Shown one piece after another: positions 58,981 to 64,000 of a stretch of DNA of 64,000 nt; position 1 is the first letter of the stretch, and each line of letters starts with the position of its first letter. The notes below the pieces were generated by a model. That model was not told where the DNA came from, did not search any database, and worked only from the letters and a program-made list of their open reading frames with translations. The stretch is from Gavia stellata (taxonomy: Eukaryota > Chordata > Aves > Gaviiformes > Gaviidae). The DNA lies in assembly GCF_030936135.1 (NCBI RefSeq), contig NC_082619.1, forward strand, positions 2,669,208 through 2,733,207. The letters are read 5' to 3'. A program made the position numbers and the translations under genes.

Positions 58981-61956
58981 TATATTTATAGTGTACTGCC
59001 TGGATGCCTCTGCTCCCTGAGCAGCCAGAGGGCACGCATGCAAGGGGAGATGTCTGTGCCTGGGAACACCCACAGGTCTCCCTGCGCTGGGGTGTGGAGG
59101 TGGGTGCTGGGGGGGCAGCACGCAGGCAGGTGGCTGCACACATCGCTGGGGATGGATGCCGAGTGTCTGCAAAGGTGTGCAGGGATGTGTATGTCTGTGT
59201 GGGCTCTGTGCAGGCCTTTGGGGTGCGAGTGTGGCCTCCGGCACTACCCGGGTGTGAACCCTCGGCCCCAGCACCCCTGGCTCAGCACTGCCTGTGGCTG
59301 GCTGGGGTGGGCCAGTGCTTCCTGGGACAGCACCCAGGGACCGAGCAGAGTGCACGCAGCCCTGCAGACACGGCTGGCTGTGGTCTCAGCACCACCTTAC
59401 TGGGCTGCCAGCGCAGATCTGCAAGCAGCGAAAGGGTAGGTATATATATGTCTGTGTGTGTGTCCATGCATGTGTGTTACACAGGCAAAACCAGGCGGTG
59501 CTGGGCTGGGCTGTCCTGCCAGCACAGCTTCCTCTGGGACGTTTTCCCTGCAGAGCTGCTGTTCTCCCATTCCCTGCACCGTGCTCTGTGTGAGTCGGTG
59601 GCAGCTGAGCACGGGGGGGATTTCACTCCGGAGCAGGACTTGTCCTTGCGGGCTCCTGTTGCACAGCCGGGCACCAGCTGGGGATGCAGAGCCACCAGAT
59701 GTGTCCGGAGGAAACCCCGCCTTGCAGCACTGCTAGTAAGACCCCAGGACCCACCCCATACTGTGTGTGTCCCTGTGTTTGGGGGTACAGGTGTTTTTCC
59801 TTGCCGTTGTGCCTGCTGGTCCCTCTGTCGTGTCCCCAAAGTGGAGCCATGGCCATCCTCCTCACCCTGCTCAGCAGAGCTGGCAGCCGCTGTGCGCGGG
59901 GCAGGACGGGACAGGACGGCGTTGCAGGAAGTTACAACTGCAAAACAGCCGCCTCCAGAGAGGAGCCTCTTCCCGGGACAGGGATGGAAGGAGGCGGCTG
60001 AGCAGCACCGGTCTCTCCTCCACAGGCCCCACGGGCTCAGTGCCGGGCAGCGCGAGCACAGGGAGCCGTGGGATCGGCCTCCCTGGCGAGGAGTCCTGCT
60101 GGAGGTAACCCCGCCGCTTTCAGCGCGGCTGTCGCTCTCGCCTTGCTCAGCGCCAGCCTCACCATTGCCCTGAGCTCCAGGTCTCTGCTCTGCCAGGGCC
60201 TCAGACACCCTGTCCCTGCGGACACGGAAGCAGGGAGGCGGGAGGCCGGGTGACCAGAGTGCGTGTGGGCCAGGCACGCACTAGGGGTGCCTGAAGGGGG
60301 ACCGCAGCAGGCGGGCGGCACGGGGCCCTCCGCTCGGCAGCGTGCCCTGGGCGGCGGAGGGGGCCGGGAGCTGGGCAGGGGATGCATCGGGGTTTGCTTG
60401 CTGCAAAGACCTCGAGGTCAGGACACCCAGGTTCAACGTCGGCTCCACTGGACCCACCCCCGTGCCTCAGTTTCTCCATCTGGATAACGTGACGAGGGAC
60501 AGCAAAAAGCCCGGGCTGTGGGAGGCGTGAGCAAGCCGTCGTTCTGCTCGTCCTCTCCTGGGGGAGGCCAAATGCAGAGAGATTTGCACGCTGTCCCTTC
60601 TTACCTGCTGGGGTTTGCTTACACCCTCCCACCCCATGCTCCAGTTTCTCAGGATGTTGGGGGCTGTGAGTGCAACCTGTGTTCCTGAAGGATCACCCTG
60701 CTGAGCTGGGGCGGGAGCCTGAGTCAGTGCCGGCACAGCTGGTTCTGCCGGACTGGACCGTATCAGGGCAGGTAAGGCTGGGCGGGGTGCTGCTGCGCCA
60801 CATCCCTGGGGAGCAGAGCTGCCGACCCCGTCCCGCTCTGCCCCACAGAGCCAGGCCCGTGCGGGACAGCTGCCCGAGCACCCCGGAGCTGCTGAGCCCC
60901 TCGTCCACCTCTGGAGATGGGCACTTTGCCTGGGAAAAATCACCGTGTGCCAGGCTGGACCCGGTGCAGCCCCGAGGGACCAGCTGAGCCCCCGCAGCCC
61001 CCTGCCAGCCTGTGCCCTGGCTACTGCTGGCTGCAGCCTCCCCGGCTGCTTTAAATGGGAGGAGGCTGTGCTCAGCATCCCTGCGTGCCGCAGCCGCCTT
61101 GGCCTGGCGAGAGGGCTCAGCGACTGCCAAGGACGCGGCAAGGGCTGCCCGCCGGGGGACAGGACCGCTCGGCAGGGCCAGCCACCACCGGGCAGCCCTG
61201 GGGCACGCCGGTGACAGACTGGGGAAAGCCACCACGCATGTGGATATGGGATCACCTTTATTTTCTGCCTTTCCTAAGCCCCTCCCTGCTGTCTCCTCTC
61301 TCCCAGCCCCAGCTCCTGGTTTTACAGGATTTCATGGCTGTTTGGGGAGGGCGGTTGGTTTGTTCTAATATAAAGCCCTAAAACGGCAAGCCCTCAAGCC
61401 TGGGAGGAGGAAGCCTGCCCTCTCCCCAGCACTTTTGTTCTCTCGGTTATGATAGTTGTTTATAGCTGTACTGTTACAGCCGAGTCTAGGCTAGTGACTT
61501 TTGGCTGCTAAGAGGGAGGAGATTGTCCCCTGCCCCTTGTGCATTAGGAGGCTGGTCCCAACTGAGGCCCGTGGGGGTGGGTTTGGGGGGCAGGCAGGCT
61601 TGCCTGGCAGGGTGAGTACCTCCTCAGGGCCCTGCTTTGCTGCCCTCTCGGCTGCACCCCCCCGGCGATGTCCAGGTAGGTCTGTGAAGGGTGCTGGATG
61701 GGGAGTCTGAGGCGGGACATGCTTCTGCCAGCTCAGCTCTGCTCCAGCCATGGTGCTGGCCGGCCCACCACTGCTCCCCATGGCTGGTGGGTTTGTGGGG
61801 TCGGATGTGGGAGCGGGTCGTTCCTGATCCAGGCATCCCTGGGCTAGGGCAGGGGCAGGTACAGCCTCAGGCTGCAAAGCTGGGCTGGCGCAGGGAACCA
61901 GCACGTCCAGGCACCCAGCCTGCCTCATGGGCTGTCCCCTCTCTTTCAGGAAGAGG
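58981..61956 (+). promoter_or_regulatory. NLRX1 upstream region and probable promoter
   Basis: GC-rich sequence, with the highest CpG at about 60.0-61.2 kb, precedes the NLRX1 start exon. A strong donor (GCAG/GTAAGG) after 60771 could end a non-coding first exon that splices to the acceptor at 61949. This is inferred. A TG/TA low-complexity run lies at about 59438-59462. Large open frames in this stretch have no domains. Confidence 0.4.
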
Positions 61957-63701
61957 ATGTCTCGGGCCATGCAATGCCAGAGCTGCCTGCCCTGGGGCAG
62001 CTGGACACAGATGCATCGATCCCTGCCAAGGAGCAGGGGGACCCGAAGTGTGTATCTGTGTGCTGCTTCAGTGCCAGGTAAGTGGGGCTCTGTGCCTGTG
62101 GGACTGTGACCTTGAATCTGTCCTGCTCCCAGGGAAGCCCTGTCCCTGGTGGACATCCCTCCCCAGTGGGAGGGAGCCTGTGCAGTCTGTGGGTCACCCC
62201 AGCAAGACACGAAGCCAATGAGCTCGGTGGTGTTAGCTCTGCTGGGCTGGAGAAGGCCATCCCTGACTTCGTGCGTTCTTCTTCGCCCCCCAGGCGCTGC
62301 AGGCAGCTACTTCCTCAGGAAGATCCTTTGCACAAGTGGCATCTCCCTCCCCAGGTACAGTGCCACACAGCTGGGACCTGGCCCATTCTGCGCTGTGGCT
62401 GTTTGCCACAGGACCTGGGTGGCTGAGCTGGCTGCCTTGGGACCACTGGGGCTCTGCAGGCAGAGATGCTGCTTTGCTTCCACCTAGAAAACAACCCAGA
62501 CCCAACTCCCTGCCTGCTCTGAATTCAGCCCCACTTCTCTGCCTTGCCATGGGTTTGCTGGGGATGCACAATGCATGGCTGGCTGACCTGCCTTCAGTTC
62601 CTAGCTGTGCCCTTGCCCAGCCCTGTGCTCTCCCTTGGTGTAGGGGAAGGAAGGGGTGAACTGGCTCTACTCAGCACTTCCCACTGCACTCACTTGTGAT
62701 CTGCCTGCCCTGCCCCAGGCAGGGCTTGGAGCTGCTGGCCCCTGCCCTCCTGGTGACACTATCCCTCCTCTTGCAGGGGCTGTGTTCGCTACCAGGGAGG
62801 GTCCCAGGAGCACTCTGTCCAGCCCAGCTCCTCTCGCCACGGCTTGTCCCAGCTGCGGAACGTGGCCTCTTCTGGTAAGCTTGCAGCCCTGCGCTGAAGA
62901 GGATGGAGGGTCCTACACAGTGGGTTGGGGGCAGCTGCTGTCCTGGGCAGTGTGAGGGTTAGCAAGAGCTGGGCTGTATCTTCCTCTCTGCAGCCACGTC
63001 ACCGCAGTGGCTTGGGGCAGGCAACTTCCCCGATCCCCTGCCAGTGAGAAGCCCTTGTCTTGTCAAGTACCTTCCTCTTCCCAGATGCTATTAAGAAACA
63101 CCAGAAGAGCCTGTCTGCATGGTTCAGCCACCAGCCCAATGAAGAGAGGCAGTTCGGCCCTTCCTTCTCGCTGGACGCAGTCCACGTGGACCCAGTGATC
63201 CGGGAGAGCTCCCTGGAGGAGATCCTGAAGCCCTCACCTGACCTAACCATCCAGAACCAGCTCCAGCAGCCCTGCAGCCAGGTTATCAGCCTCCAGAACC
63301 TTTTCGACGTGGATGCCTGTGGGCGGCAGGTGAAGAATGTGGTGCTGTACGGCACTGTGGGCACAGGGAAAAGCACCCTCATCAAGAAGATGGTGGTGGA
63401 CTGGTGCCATGGTCGCCTACCCCGCTTTGAGCTGGTCATCCCCTTCTCCTGTGAGGACCTGTCCCATAGTCATGCCCCCATCTCCTTACGGCGCCTCATA
63501 ACCAAGAAGTACCAGCACCTCCGGGACGTGGTGCCAATGCTGGGCACTTCCAACCTCAAGGTGCTTTTCATCCTCAATGGCCTGGAGCGCCTCAACTTGG
63601 ACTTCCGGCTGGCTGGCACGGAGCTGTGCTGTGACCCCAATGAGCCTGTGCCTCCCTCTGCCATCGTGGTCAACCTGCTGCGAAAATACCTCCTGCCAGA
63701 G
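61957..63701 (+). CDS. NLRX1: NLRX1, mitochondrial NOD-like receptor, 5' part (cut by window end)
   Basis: Four coding exons: 61957-62077, 62294-62354, 62777-62874 and 63085-63701. They give exactly 299 codons, ending on a GAG/GTCAGT donor. The rest lies beyond the window; human is 975 aa. The first 90 residues are Arg/Ser-rich and poor in acidic residues, fitting the mitochondrial targeting region known in this protein, but are poorly conserved. From residue 94 the match to human is close: [19 protein letters not shown] and [11 protein letters not shown], with the Walker A of the NACHT ATPase at 183-191. Then come [29 protein letters not shown] and [17 protein letters not shown]1 sits at or in mitochondria and dampens antiviral MAVS and NF-kappaB signalling. 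Instead of a CARD or PYD it has the targeting segment, as here. Start chosen: ATG eight bases after the acceptor at 61948. A second ATG follows at codon 5. Confidence 0.96.
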
Positions 63702-64000
63702 GTCAGTGTCTCACTCCAGCTCCTTCGTGCTGGAGAAAGGCTGGGGTGAGCCCTGGGGCATTGCAGGCATAGGCATTGTGCTAACTGCTTGTAGTCCAGC
63801 TTGGCTGTGAGCGAACAGCCAGCCTCTGCTCCTGGAGGGACTCACCAAGGTGGCCTTATGTCACTGTTACTGGTTTGTCTCTGGGAGATCTTTGGGCAGG
63901 CCTGGCAAGGCAAAGAAGGCTGTCTGCTGGGCTGTGGTCTTCCAGACTTGATATATGTCTAGTAGGGGATGGGGAAAACCCTTCTGTCCCCTCTGCCTGG
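63702..64000 (+). other. NLRX1 intron, continuing past the window
   Basis: Begins with GTCAGT after residue 299. In human the next residues are ASILVTTRP, which do not occur in the remaining 299 bases, so the next exon lies outside. Confidence 0.8.

Noticed and set aside
59004-60173. 389-codon plus frame upstream of NLRX1
   Set aside because: No recognisable domain, and composition follows local GC-rich sequence. It may contain untranslated exon sequence but is not supported as coding.
1-64000. tRNA, rRNA, CRISPR arrays, endogenous retroviruses or other capsid-bearing elements
   Set aside because: Looked for by eye on both strands; no cloverleaf, spaced repeat array, LTR pair or retroviral coding motif was recognised.

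Overview
This is vertebrate nuclear DNA. It contains spliced genes with GT-AG introns, four or five CpG-rich islands, AATAAA polyadenylation signals and low repeat content. Two gene blocks that lie about 8 Mb apart on human 11q23 sit side by side here: POU2AF3/POU2AF2, and HINFP-ABCG4-NLRX1. With the short introns and GC-rich right half, this suggests a sauropsid (bird, crocodilian or turtle), plausibly from a microchromosome-like region equivalent to chicken chromosome 24. The species itself cannot be read from the sequence.

Left part (1-31 kb, AT-richer). The last two coding exons of an unnamed ankyrin-repeat gene (plus strand) end at 3385. Next come two paralogous minus-strand genes for coactivators of POU2F (octamer-binding) transcription factors. 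POU2AF3 (COLCA2) has five coding exons, 16878 down to 9413. POU2AF2 (C11orf53) has five coding exons, 30302 down to 21152. Both could be assembled completely and have the same intron phases. Perfect octamers (ATGCAAAT or its complement) recur through this half, including a pair in the presumed POU2AF2 promoter and three octamer-like sites spaced exactly 10 bp at 4956-4983.

Right part (33-64 kb, GC-rich, all genes on the plus strand). HINFP (zinc-finger activator of histone H4 genes) is complete. It is followed by a compact five-exon gene for a small secreted cysteine-rich protein with one sushi/CCP domain, which I cannot match to any mammalian gene at this place. ABCG4 (half-transporter) has 14 coding exons and is complete. 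NLRX1 (mitochondrial NOD-like receptor) starts at 61957 and is cut off by the window end after four coding exons.

The most interesting items are the unassigned sushi-plus-cysteine-rich gene, the octamer architecture around the POU2AF genes (a possible autoregulatory loop), a perfectly identical 142-bp duplicate in two different POU2AF3 introns, and a CpG island at 18.7-19.6 kb with no gene assigned to it. I saw no RNA genes, CRISPR arrays or retroviral remains. One hAT-like non-autonomous DNA transposon was seen.
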